Assembly (NCBI RefSeq): GCF_002924365.1
Contig: NZ_PQWB01000011.1
Location: 1-64,000 of the forward strand
Direction of reading: 5' to 3'
Source: Chromobacterium alticapitis
Lineage (GTDB): Bacteria; Pseudomonadota; Gammaproteobacteria; Burkholderiales; Chromobacteriaceae
DNA length: 64,000 bases
This document shows, piece by piece, positions 54,874 to 61,845 of the stretch. The position numbers were made by a program, and so were the translations under genes. Under the pieces are notes generated by a model. It was not told where the DNA came from and searched no databases. It saw nothing but the letters and a program-made list of their open reading frames with translations. The stretch's first letter is position 1. Each line of letters opens with the position of its first letter.

Positions 54874-56055
54874 ATGCCCAATCTGAATTCCCGCTGTCCC
54901 GGCGCAGCCTGGCCGGATTATCAAGGCGGCGGCCTGCTGAATTTGATGCAGACGCTGAGCTGGGAGCTGGGCGGGCCGGATCTGGGTTATCCGCCGTTGG
55001 CGTCTGGCGCGCTGGCCGGCATTGGCCGCCATCGCCATGTCTGCCTGTTGCTGATAGACGGGCTGGGCGCGGCGCAGCTGCGGCGGCTGGGGCCGGAAAG
55101 CCGATTGCGGCTGCTGCAGCGGGCCACGCTGAGCAGCGTGTTCCCGCCCACCACCACGGCGGCGGTGACCACGGTGCTGACCGGGCGGCCGCCGGCCGCC
55201 CATGGACTGATAGGCTGGCACCAGCTGCACGGCGAGGAAATCATCGCGCCGCTGCCGCTCTATGTGCGCCATCCGGCGGGCAGCGCCAGCACGCCGCGGC
55301 GGCTGGCCGATTCGCTGTTCGCCGCGCCGCCGCTGTTCGAGCATTTTTCACGGCCGGCTTTCCTGATGCTGCCCGAAGACATCTGCGATTCGCCCTGCAG
55401 CCGCCATCACGCCGGCAGCAGCCTGCGGCTGCCGTACCGCGACTCCGAAGACGCCTTCGTCCAGCTGACGGCGCGGCTCAACTCGCCGGCGCCGGCCTTC
55501 CATTATCTCTATCTGCGGCAACTGGACGCGTTGATGCATGAGCTGGGGCCGGAGGACGAGGCGGCGGAGCGCCTGCTGGCGGAACTGGACAATGACGTGG
55601 GCAGGCTGCTGCAGGCGGCCAAGCAGAACGACGCGGCGGTGATCGCGATCGCCGATCACGGCTTCACCGCCGCGCCGGCCGCGCAATGGGTGGACGTGGA
55701 TGCCTATCCGGAATTGTATGGCCTGCTGGCGCGGCCCTTGTCCGGCGAGACGCGGATGACGTATTGCCATGTCAAGCCGGGCTGCGCGGCGCGGTTTCTT
55801 GAGCTGGCTCGGGAGCGGCTGGGCCACGCCTGCTGGGCGGAGCCGAGCGCGGCCCTGCTCGAAGCCGGCGTGTTCGGGCCGGGGCCGGCGCATCCGGATC
55901 TGGCGCGGCGCTGCGGCGATGTGACGCTGATCGCCAAGCCGGGCTGGAACCTGCGCGATACCCTGGCCGGCGAGCGCAAGTTCCAGGAGGCCGGCATGCA
56001 TGCCGGCGTGCATCCGGATGAAATGGAAATTCCTTTGAGCGTCTACCGGCCCTGA
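54874..56055 (+). CDS. Type I phosphodiesterase / nucleotide pyrophosphatase-like protein
   Basis: A 393-residue alkaline-phosphatase-superfamily enzyme. Metal ligand D62 in HVCLLLIDGLGAAQL, nucleophile threonine (T93-T95) in SSVFPPTTTAAVTTVLTG, and the second metal site in VIAIADHGFTAA support a phosphodiesterase or phosphonate-type hydrolase. No signal peptide is seen, so it is probably cytoplasmic. Substrate unknown. The upstream gap holds its promoter and that of the divergent glycine-zipper gene. Confidence 0.85.
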   Translation: MPNLNSRCPGAAWPDYQGGGLLNLMQTLSWELGGPDLGYPPLASGALAGIGRHRHVCLLLIDGLGAAQLRRLGPESRLRLLQRATLSSVFPPTTTAAVTTVLTGRPPAAHGLIGWHQLHGEEIIAPLPLYVRHPAGSASTPRRLADSLFAAPPLFEHFSRPAFLMLPEDICDSPCSRHHAGSSLRLPYRDSEDAFVQLTARLNSPAPAFHYLYLRQLDALMHELGPEDEAAERLLAELDNDVGRLLQAAKQNDAAVIAIADHGFTAAPAAQWVDVDAYPELYGLLARPLSGETRMTYCHVKPGCAARFLELARERLGHACWAEPSAALLEAGVFGPGPAHPDLARRCGDVTLIAKPGWNLRDTLAGERKFQEAGMHAGVHPDEMEIPLSVYRP

Positions 56056-56099
56056 GGCGGCGCGTCTATTTTGCTAGGAGATGGGCGTGGGAAACGGGC

Positions 56100-56666
56100 A
56101 TGGCGATTGAGACGGAACGGCTGTTGCTGCGGCAATGGCGGGACAGCGACCTGGCGCCGCTGACCGAAATGAACCGGGACCCGCAGGTGATGCGCTACTT
56201 TCCAGACCTGCTGACGCCGGAACAGAGCCGGGAGGCTTGGGAGAGGATGCGCGGCTGGATAGACGAGCACGGTTGGGGATTGTGGGCCGTGGAGGAGATC
56301 GCCTCCGGCGGCTTCATCGGCCTGGTTGGGCTGGCGGTGCCGCGCGTGGCTCTGCCCTTCATGCCCTGCGTGGAAGTGGGTTGGCGCTTGCGGCCGCAGG
56401 CCTGGGGCCGCGGCTATGCCAGCGAAGCGGCGAAGCGCGCGCTGGCCTTGGCCTTTGACGAGCTGGCGCGGGACGAGGTGGTGTCGTTCACGTCCTTGCT
56501 GAATCTGCCGTCGCAGCGGGTGATGCGGCGCATCGGCATGCGCGACGCGGGCCGCGATTTCGATCATCCTTCGGTGCCGGAGGGCCATCCGCTGCGCCGG
56601 CACGGTCTGTATTCATTGAAGGCGACAGAGTGGCGGGACGGCAGAGGGTGGGCGCTTGCCTCCTGA
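56100..56666 (+). CDS. GNAT-family N-acetyltransferase (RimJ-like)
   Basis: A 188-residue GNAT protein of the RimJ/RimL branch: IETERLLLRQWRDSDLAPL at the start, then EVGWRLRPQAWGRGYASEAA (acetyl-CoA loop) and SLLNLPSQRVMRRIGMRDAG. These enzymes acetylate N-termini of ribosomal proteins or small amines. First of a chain of closely spaced rightward genes that runs to about 58.5 kb. Confidence 0.9.
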   Translation: MAIETERLLLRQWRDSDLAPLTEMNRDPQVMRYFPDLLTPEQSREAWERMRGWIDEHGWGLWAVEEIASGGFIGLVGLAVPRVALPFMPCVEVGWRLRPQAWGRGYASEAAKRALALAFDELARDEVVSFTSLLNLPSQRVMRRIGMRDAGRDFDHPSVPEGHPLRRHGLYSLKATEWRDGRGWALAS

Positions 56667-56710
56667 TTATGCCAATGATATCTTTCTGCGCCGTTTGTCT
56701 GGAGAATGAC

Positions 56711-57176
56711 ATGAGGCAGCGCATCGCCGCCGGCGTGATCGTGGAACGAGCAGGCAAGATCTTGATGGTGCGGCACCGCAAGCCGGGCGCTTATGACTTC
56801 TGGGTGGCGCCGGGCGGCGGCGCGATTGAAGACGAGGCGCTGGCCGACGCCGCGGCGCGCGAGGCCTGGGAGGAGTGCGGCCTGCGCGTGCGGATAGGCC
56901 CGCTGCTGTATATCGAGGAATTCGCGAGCCCGGAAACCCGCGAATGCAAGTTCTGGTTCGCCGGCGAGCTGTTGGGCGGCGTGATCGATTGCAGCGCCGA
57001 GGAGGCCGCGCGCGAGCACATCGTCGAGGCGGCCTGGCTGGCGCGCGAAGATTTCTCCGGCAAAACGGTGTTTCCGCCCATGCTGCTGGACGATTACTGG
57101 CGAGACCGCGAGCGCGGCGTCGCCGCGCCGCGCCGCGCCGCGTTACGTCGGCTTGCGGCAGATGGATTTCTACTGA
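56711..57176 (+). CDS. NUDIX hydrolase with a frame-altering pentanucleotide tract near its 3' end
   Basis: A NUDIX domain (about 150 residues) with the Nudix box G-x5-E-x7-REAWEECGLRV (starting APGGGAIEDEALAD...). It cleaves a nucleoside-diphosphate-linked substrate, not identified. The reading frame from ATG 56711 has no stop here: after (CGCCG)4 at 57121-57140 it runs on in frame to 58009 through the DinB gene. One frame over, the sequence after the repeat reads RYVGLRQMDFY and stops at 57174-57176, a natural-looking NUDIX end. So the copy number of the repeat decides the C-terminus. I give the extent of the native-looking gene. Confidence 0.65.
57121..57140 (+). repeat. (CGCCG)4 simple sequence repeat in the NUDIX gene
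   Basis: Four tandem CGCCG units. With two or five copies the NUDIX frame would end at 57176; with four, as here, it continues into the DinB gene. Confidence 0.75.
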
Positions 57177-57215
57177 GCCGCGTCCCCATTCTTTTGTTCT
57201 CATATTGGATTAGCT

Positions 57216-57512
57216 ATGTTTGCTTTGATCGTGACTTTGCGCGCGAAGGATGCGCGGGACGCGCCGGCCGTGGCCGCCGCCTTGGCGCGGATGCGGCCGC
57301 TATGCCTGGCCGAGCCCGGCTGTCTGCTGTGGGAGGCTTACCATTCCCAGAGCAATGCGGAGCAGTTCGTGCTGGTGGAGCATTGGCAGAGCCGAGAGCA
57401 CTGGGAGGCGCACGGCCAGTTGGAAGCGATCCAGACTATCTATTTGCCGGAAGTGCTGCCGCGCGTCGAGCGCGCCGCGCATCCGAGCGACATGCTGGGG
57501 AGGGAGGCGTGA
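57216..57512 (+). CDS. Antibiotic-biosynthesis-monooxygenase-domain protein
   Basis: A 98-residue ABM-fold protein: FALIVTLRAKDARDAPAVAAAL, CLLWEAYHSQSNAEQFVLVE and HWQSREHWEAHGQL. These dimeric ferredoxin-like proteins act as quinol monooxygenases (YgiN) or in polyketide oxidation; role unknown. Coding in a frame different from the NUDIX run-on frame and supported by domain matches, so this is the real gene of the region. Its stop overlaps the DinB GTG start (GTGA). Confidence 0.85.
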   Translation: MFALIVTLRAKDARDAPAVAAALARMRPLCLAEPGCLLWEAYHSQSNAEQFVLVEHWQSREHWEAHGQLEAIQTIYLPEVLPRVERAAHPSDMLGREA

Positions 57513-58009
57513 CCTTGGATCATCCCCTGCTGCTGCAGGCTTATTCGCAGTTGTTGATCCAGCTGGAAGAGCTGCCGGTCTTCCTGCGCAAGACGCTGGC
57601 CGGCTTGCCGGCGGAGGCGTGGGGGCGGTTGCCGGCCGAGGACGGCTCGCCGCTGCTGGAGCATGTCTGGCATGTGCATGACTGCGAGACCGACCTCTAC
57701 GGCATGCGCATCCGCCGCGTGCTGAGCGAGGAGCGTCCCTTGCTGCCGCCGATGTCGGTTTCCGGCTGGCCGGCGGAGCGCGCCTACCATCTGCGCGACG
57801 GGGAGGCCGGAATCGCCGCTTTTGCCGCGCAGCGCGCCGAGCTGCTGGCGCAGCTGAAGCGGGTGGAGCCGGCGCAACTGGGCCGCGCCGGCGTGCGCGG
57901 CGACGGCACCGAAGTCAATCTGCTGGGCCTGGTGGAACAATTGGCCGAACACGACCGCGATCACCGCTGGCGCGTGGCCGCCATACTGCGCGGCTATGCC
58001 GGCTTATAA
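57509..58009 (+). CDS. DinB-family protein
   Basis: A 166-residue four-helix-bundle protein of the DinB/YfiT superfamily. Metal-binding histidines are visible in LLEHVWHVHDCETDLYG and in AEHDRDHRWRVAAI, the usual three-His arrangement. Such proteins include thiol-dependent transferases (bacillithiol-type); the substrate is unknown. Start GTG 57509 has GGGGAGGGAGG upstream and overlaps the ABM stop. The same frame is continuous with the upstream NUDIX gene (see that entry). Confidence 0.82.
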   Translation: MTLDHPLLLQAYSQLLIQLEELPVFLRKTLAGLPAEAWGRLPAEDGSPLLEHVWHVHDCETDLYGMRIRRVLSEERPLLPPMSVSGWPAERAYHLRDGEAGIAAFAAQRAELLAQLKRVEPAQLGRAGVRGDGTEVNLLGLVEQLAEHDRDHRWRVAAILRGYAGL

Positions 58010-58532
58010 GGCGCCTGGACGCGTGCTGATCGTCGGCGGCAGCGGCGCCGGCAAAAGCACCTTGGCGAGGCAGCTGTCCACGCGCTTGCAACTGCCGGCG
58101 GTGGAGCTGGACGCCTGGTTCTGGGGGCCGGGCTGGAGACGGCAGGACGGCTTCGAGGCCAGGGTGGCGGCCTTGGCGCAGGACGAGCGCTGGCTGGCGG
58201 AGGGTTGCTACGGCGCCGCGCTGCGCCTGCTGCTGCCTCGCGCCGATCTGGTGATCTGGCTCGACTATCCGCGCGGCCTGATGGCTTGGCGCATCGCGCG
58301 GCGCAGCCTGCGGCGGGCGTGGCGGAGAGAGGCGCTGGCCAACGGCAACCGCGAAACCTTGCGCGGCACGCTGTTTTCCAAAGATTCCCTGCTGCTGTGG
58401 GCCTGGCGCAGCCATGACAAGCGCCGGGCCGAGATGGCCGCCCTGCGCGCCGCGCATCCGCATGCCGCCTGGCAAGTCTTGAGCGGCCCGGCGCAAACCG
58501 CGCGCTGGCTGGGCGCCATCTTGCCTGCCTGA
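57996..58532 (+). CDS. P-loop NTPase, adenylate-kinase-like (FlaR/topology-modulation type)
   Basis: A 178-residue nucleotide kinase-like protein with a Walker A GGSGAGKST at residues 14-22, LPAVELDAWFWGPGW, and VIWLDYPRGLMAWRIARRSL, the pattern of the FlaR-like 'DNA topology modulation' family. Actual substrate unknown. It overlaps the DinB 3' end by 14 bp, so it belongs to the same operon. Confidence 0.85.
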   Translation: MPAYKAPGRVLIVGGSGAGKSTLARQLSTRLQLPAVELDAWFWGPGWRRQDGFEARVAALAQDERWLAEGCYGAALRLLLPRADLVIWLDYPRGLMAWRIARRSLRRAWRREALANGNRETLRGTLFSKDSLLLWAWRSHDKRRAEMAALRAAHPHAAWQVLSGPAQTARWLGAILPA

Positions 58533-58604
58533 GCCATCATCCGTAGAATGCGCGCTTTCCCGCGATGGGAAAGCGTTGCGTATTCAATGTGTTAAGGATG
58601 AGCC

Positions 58605-58994
58605 GTGGCCGACATCAACCGCCTGGAAACCTGGATCAAATATAAGAACGGCCTGTGTGGCGACTGCATGGCGTCCTGTTGCACCATGCCGGTGGAAGTG
58701 AAGCTGCCGGATCTGGTGCGCATTGGCGTGGTGGACGAGTTCGAGCTGGAAGAGCCGATCAAGAACATCGCCAAGCGGCTGGAAAAGCAGCGCGTGATCC
58801 AGCACTTCAATTTCAAGAACAGCCTGTTCACGCTAGCGCAGCGCGCCAACGGCGATTGCCTGTACCTGGACGCGCAGACCCGCCGTTGCACCCTTTACGA
58901 GCGCCGTCCCAATACCTGCCGCAACCATCCCAAAATCGGCCCCAAGCCCGGCTTCTGCGCCTACACCCGGGATAGCCGCCCGCGCTCGAAGTGA
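58605..58994 (+). CDS. YkgJ-family cysteine-cluster protein
   Basis: A 129-residue protein with the Fe/Zn-cluster cysteine pattern of the YkgJ/DUF-CxxCxxCC family: GLCGDCMASCCTMPVEV near residues 16-32, GDCLYLDAQTRRCTLYERRPNTCRNHP in adjacent blocks and a final FCAYT. Probably a metal-binding protein of unknown role. It starts at GTG 58605, supported by AAGGA 6 bp upstream. Confidence 0.88.
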   Translation: MADINRLETWIKYKNGLCGDCMASCCTMPVEVKLPDLVRIGVVDEFELEEPIKNIAKRLEKQRVIQHFNFKNSLFTLAQRANGDCLYLDAQTRRCTLYERRPNTCRNHPKIGPKPGFCAYTRDSRPRSK

Positions 58995-59035
58995 TTCATT
59001 TATCATGGCCGGCTGCCGTGTTTGTCGGAGCCGAC

Positions 59036-59398
59036 ATGTCCAAACAACTGATACGCCGTTACTGGGACTGCGCCAATGCGCGGGACTGGGACGGTTTCGC
59101 CGCCACCCTGCATCCCGAGGTGGAATACCGGGTGCCGCAGACGCGCGAGCGCATTCGCGGCATCGCTGACTACGTGGCTTTCAATGCCGGCTATCCGGGC
59201 GACTGGACGCTGGAAGTCGTCCGCTTGCTGACGGATGGCGACGAGGCGGTCAGCGAGATCGCGTTCCACGTGGAACAACAGACCCTGAACGGCATTTGTT
59301 TCTTTACTATTCAGGACGGTCTGATCCGGCGCATAGACGATTGGTGGCCGGAACCGTATGAGGCGCCGCCGCGTGCGGTGGCGACGGAACGATATTGA
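59036..59398 (+). CDS. SnoaL-like / NTF2-fold protein
   Basis: A 120-residue cystatin/NTF2-fold protein: KQLIRRYWDCANARDWDGFAATL, HPEVEYRVPQTRERIRG and the terminal IRRIDDWWPEPYEAP. Members act as isomerases, cyclases or dehydratases, or have no known activity. ATG 59036 is preferred (CGGAG upstream) over an in-frame ATG at 58991. Confidence 0.82.
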   Translation: MSKQLIRRYWDCANARDWDGFAATLHPEVEYRVPQTRERIRGIADYVAFNAGYPGDWTLEVVRLLTDGDEAVSEIAFHVEQQTLNGICFFTIQDGLIRRIDDWWPEPYEAPPRAVATERY

Positions 59399-59411
59399 GA
59401 AAGGCGCGACG

Positions 59412-59876
59412 ATGCAGGCTATCTATCCCTTGCTGGCGTTTTTGATAGGCGTGGTGGTGCCGCTGCAGGCGGCGGTGAACAATCAATTGCGCCAGCTGAT
59501 AGGCGGCAGCACGCTGCTGGCGGCCCTGGTGTCGTTCAGCGTGGGCTGTTTGACGCTGGCGCTGCTCAGCGTGGCCACTGGCCAGCGTTGGCAGAGCCTG
59601 GCGGCGTTGAGCCGGGTGGAGTGGTGGATGCTGCTGGGCGGCGTGCTCGGCGCCGGCTTCGTGTTCGGCACCACGCTGTTGGCGCCGCGGCTAGGCGTGG
59701 CCACCATGGTGTCGCTGATCATCGCCGGCCAGGTGTTCACCTCGCTGCTGTTCGACCGTTTCGGCTGGCTGGCGATGCCGCTGCGCGACTTGAGCGCGGC
59801 GCGGCTGCTGGGCGCGCTGCTGGTGGCGGCGGGCGTGCTGCTGGTGAATTTCGGCGACCGCTGGTTCGGCCGCTAG
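59412..59876 (+). CDS. DMT-superfamily protein, DUF606/YdcZ type
   Basis: A 154-residue membrane protein with five predicted helices: YPLLAFLIGVVVPLQAAVNN first and RLLGALLVAAGVLLVNFGDRWFG last, the DUF606 pattern. These small transporters form homo- or heterodimers; substrate unknown. Start ATG 59412 lies just before helix 1. Just 13 bp after the SnoaL-like gene, so probably co-transcribed. Confidence 0.87.
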   Translation: MQAIYPLLAFLIGVVVPLQAAVNNQLRQLIGGSTLLAALVSFSVGCLTLALLSVATGQRWQSLAALSRVEWWMLLGGVLGAGFVFGTTLLAPRLGVATMVSLIIAGQVFTSLLFDRFGWLAMPLRDLSAARLLGALLVAAGVLLVNFGDRWFGR

Positions 59877-59901
59877 CCCCGCCGGGAGGCGGAGCCAGCA
59901 T

Positions 59902-60081
59902 TCAACGCGCGGGTTGGGCGGGGACGTCGCTGGGTTTGGTCGGCTGATTCAGTTCGTGCAGCGAGAGCGGCACGCTGGGCAGCACTACGGTGCTGTCGAA
60001 GGGGCGGGTGTTGGCGTCCTGGGCCTGGGCCAGGCCGGCGGCCAGCAACAGGCCGGCCAGCAGTGGGGCGCATCGTTTCAT
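59902..60081 (-). CDS. Very small exported protein (59 residues)
   Basis: A short reading frame with a strong ribosome site (GAGGAG, 7-12 bp upstream of ATG 60081) and a convincing signal peptide KRCAPLLAGLLLAAGLAQA. The mature peptide of about 40 residues is Pro/Ser/Thr-rich (FDSTVVLPSVPLSLHELNQ) and has no cysteine. The codon pattern and ribosome site make it a likely real gene although it is short enough to be missed by gene finders. No homology recognised. Confidence 0.65.
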   Translation of the reverse strand: MKRCAPLLAGLLLAAGLAQAQDANTRPFDSTVVLPSVPLSLHELNQPTKPSDVPAQPAR

Positions 60082-60262
60082 GGCGCACTCCTCTAAGGAT
60101 TGAATGGATGGCGGCGGCCCATCCGGTCCAGTCTCGCCGGCGAGCCTGTTTCCAGTATTAGGCCCGTCGGCGGCTCGCCGCGGCGCGGATTGATTGCCTT
60201 TTGTTTCGGCAATCCAAATGCATGATCAATATGCGTATTTTACTTGATCGATATGGCATGGC

Positions 60263-60724
60263 TCACCAGCGCGGCGGCGGAGGCGGGTAGGCGCGCGCCG
60301 GTCTTTGGCCGGGCAGCTGGTTGCCCTTGGCGTACATGCACTGCTGGTAGGAAATGTTGTAACGCGTCTGCGCGTCGTAGCCGGCATAGGCGCCATTGCC
60401 GCTTCCAGCAGCGGTGCCCGCCAGCATGCCCACCCCCGCGCCGACGCCGGCGCCTTGGTGATTGCCGCCTATCAGCGCGCCGGCCGCGGCGCCGACCACC
60501 GTGCCCAGCGCCATATTGCCGGCCATATTGGACGCGGCGGCCTGCTTGTTGTCGGTGCCCAGGCTGGCGGCGGCGTAGGCGCGGCATTGCTGCTCTTCTT
60601 GCGCGAACACTTCAAACGGTTTGCCCGGCGCCGGCATCACCGCCACCGTGGGGCCGTCGGGCAGAGTGGCGCAGGCGGCCAGCAGCGGCGGCAGCGCCAG
60701 CAATAGAAGGCAAGGTGTTTTCAT
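60263..60724 (-). CDS. Glycine-zipper lipoprotein
   Basis: A 153-residue protein with a lipoprotein signal peptide (KTPCLLLLALPPLLAACATL; lipobox LAAC), a segment with conserved AEEQQCRAYA-like pattern (EVFAQEEQQCRAYAAASLG), a glycine-zipper (GTVVGAAAGALIGGNHQGAG and neighbouring repeats), YDAQTRYNISYQQCMYAKGN and a Pro-rich end. This matches a common proteobacterial family of outer-membrane glycine-zipper lipoproteins without known function. GGGGAG precedes ATG 60724. Confidence 0.82.
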   Translation of the reverse strand: MKTPCLLLLALPPLLAACATLPDGPTVAVMPAPGKPFEVFAQEEQQCRAYAAASLGTDNKQAAASNMAGNMALGTVVGAAAGALIGGNHQGAGVGAGVGMLAGTAAGSGNGAYAGYDAQTRYNISYQQCMYAKGNQLPGQRPARAYPPPPPRW

Positions 60725-60739
60725 GATGATGCTCCCCAT

Positions 60740-61180
60740 TTACTTCGGCGGCTGCGCCGGCACGGTTTTCCAGCCGCCCGGACATTCGCTGACGTAGGGG
60801 TAGTACTGTTTGGCGGCCTTGCAGTAGTACCAGACTTGAGCCGGCTCTTGCGGCGCGACGGCAACGGGCGGCGCGGCGGGCATAGTCGGCGCGACCGGGA
60901 CCACGGGAACGGCCGGGACCATGGCTACGGCCGGCGGCGCGTACAGGCTGGGAGAGGGGTAGATCGGGGCGGCGTAGAAGTACCAAGCGCCGCCGGCCAC
61001 CCACCACCAGCCTGTCCGGCCGTGGTAGTAGCCGTGGTGCCAGTAGCCGCCGCGCCAGATGTCCACGCTGACGCGCGGCGGCCCGCCGTGGTAGTGGTGG
61101 TAGGCCTCTGCCGGCGCGGCGGCGGCCATGGCCAGCGCGGCTGCCAGCAGGGCGCCGCTCAAGCGGAGATAGCCTTGCAT
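60740..61180 (-). CDS. Exported His/Tyr/Pro-rich protein
   Basis: A 146-residue protein: signal peptide YLRLSGALLAAALAMAAAAPAEA, a His/Tyr/Gly/Trp-rich segment (HHYHGGPPRVSVDIWRGGYW, then HHGYYHGRTGWWW), a Pro/Val/Ala stretch and a C-terminal WYYCKAAKQYYPYVSECPGGW block with two cysteines, often seen in small periplasmic proteobacterial proteins. Possibly metal-binding through its histidines. Starts 16 bp upstream of the next gene in the same direction. Confidence 0.78.
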   Translation of the reverse strand: MQGYLRLSGALLAAALAMAAAAPAEAYHHYHGGPPRVSVDIWRGGYWHHGYYHGRTGWWWVAGGAWYFYAAPIYPSPSLYAPPAVAMVPAVPVVPVAPTMPAAPPVAVAPQEPAQVWYYCKAAKQYYPYVSECPGGWKTVPAQPPK

Positions 61181-61198
61181 GATGAACCTCGGTCAACG

Positions 61199-61654
61199 TT
61201 ACTTTTGGGCGGGAGCGGCGCCGTCCGGCTTTTTGTGATGTTCCCACTTGCCGCGCGGGCCGTGCATATGGTCCATGATCTTTTGCTGCTCCGGCGTCAG
61301 CTGGGCGTAGAAGGCTTTCAGCGCGTCCAGATGCTTCTGCATCTCCGCCTGGCGGCGCTGCATCATGTCTTCCATCCGCTGCGGCGCGGTGGCCTTGTCG
61401 TCCATCGGCGGCTTGGCCATGCGCTCCGGCTTCATCGAGTCGGTGAAGGTTTTCCAGGCGGCCTCCTGCTGCGGCTGGATCTTCAGCTTGTCGTGCAGCA
61501 TTTGCATATGCTTGGCCATCATCGCTTCGCGCTTGGCCGGGTCCATCATCCGCATGCCATGTTCCGGCATGCCGGGCGCGGCGTTTTCGGCGTGGGCGGC
61601 GGCGCCGACGAATAACAGGCCGGCGACGAGCAGGGGTTTGAGCAACTGGTTCAT
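61199..61654 (-). CDS. Spy/CpxP-like periplasmic protein
   Basis: A 151-residue protein with a signal peptide (LLKPLLVAGLLFVGAAAHA) and the LTxxQ hallmark of the Spy/CpxP family (FYAQLTPEQQKIMDHM), preceded by a Met/His-rich helical segment. Spy-type proteins are ATP-independent periplasmic chaperones induced by envelope stress. The high Met/His content could also bind metal. First gene of a leftward cluster of small exported proteins (59902-61654). Confidence 0.85.
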   Translation of the reverse strand: MNQLLKPLLVAGLLFVGAAAHAENAAPGMPEHGMRMMDPAKREAMMAKHMQMLHDKLKIQPQQEAAWKTFTDSMKPERMAKPPMDDKATAPQRMEDMMQRRQAEMQKHLDALKAFYAQLTPEQQKIMDHMHGPRGKWEHHKKPDGAAPAQK

Positions 61655-61845
61655 GGCGTTCTCTTCCTCGGTGAAGTGATGGTGACTGCAGTATTGGATG
61701 CAATTGTCAGGAGAGTTTTATCCGCAAAATGCCGGATGTTCAGGACTATTAAGCCGCAATAACTCCTTGATACTTTGGGGGCCCGGCCAGTGTGCTGCGG
61801 TGCGGTAGGCTACAGTGAAAGCTGCTGAGCGAGAGGGAGAGCGGC

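Noticed and set aside
57177-57508. Continuous NUDIX-DinB fusion protein as a designed two-domain enzyme
   Set aside because: The linker is the out-of-frame shadow of a real ABM gene that has its own domain matches; the fusion exists only because of the repeat count.
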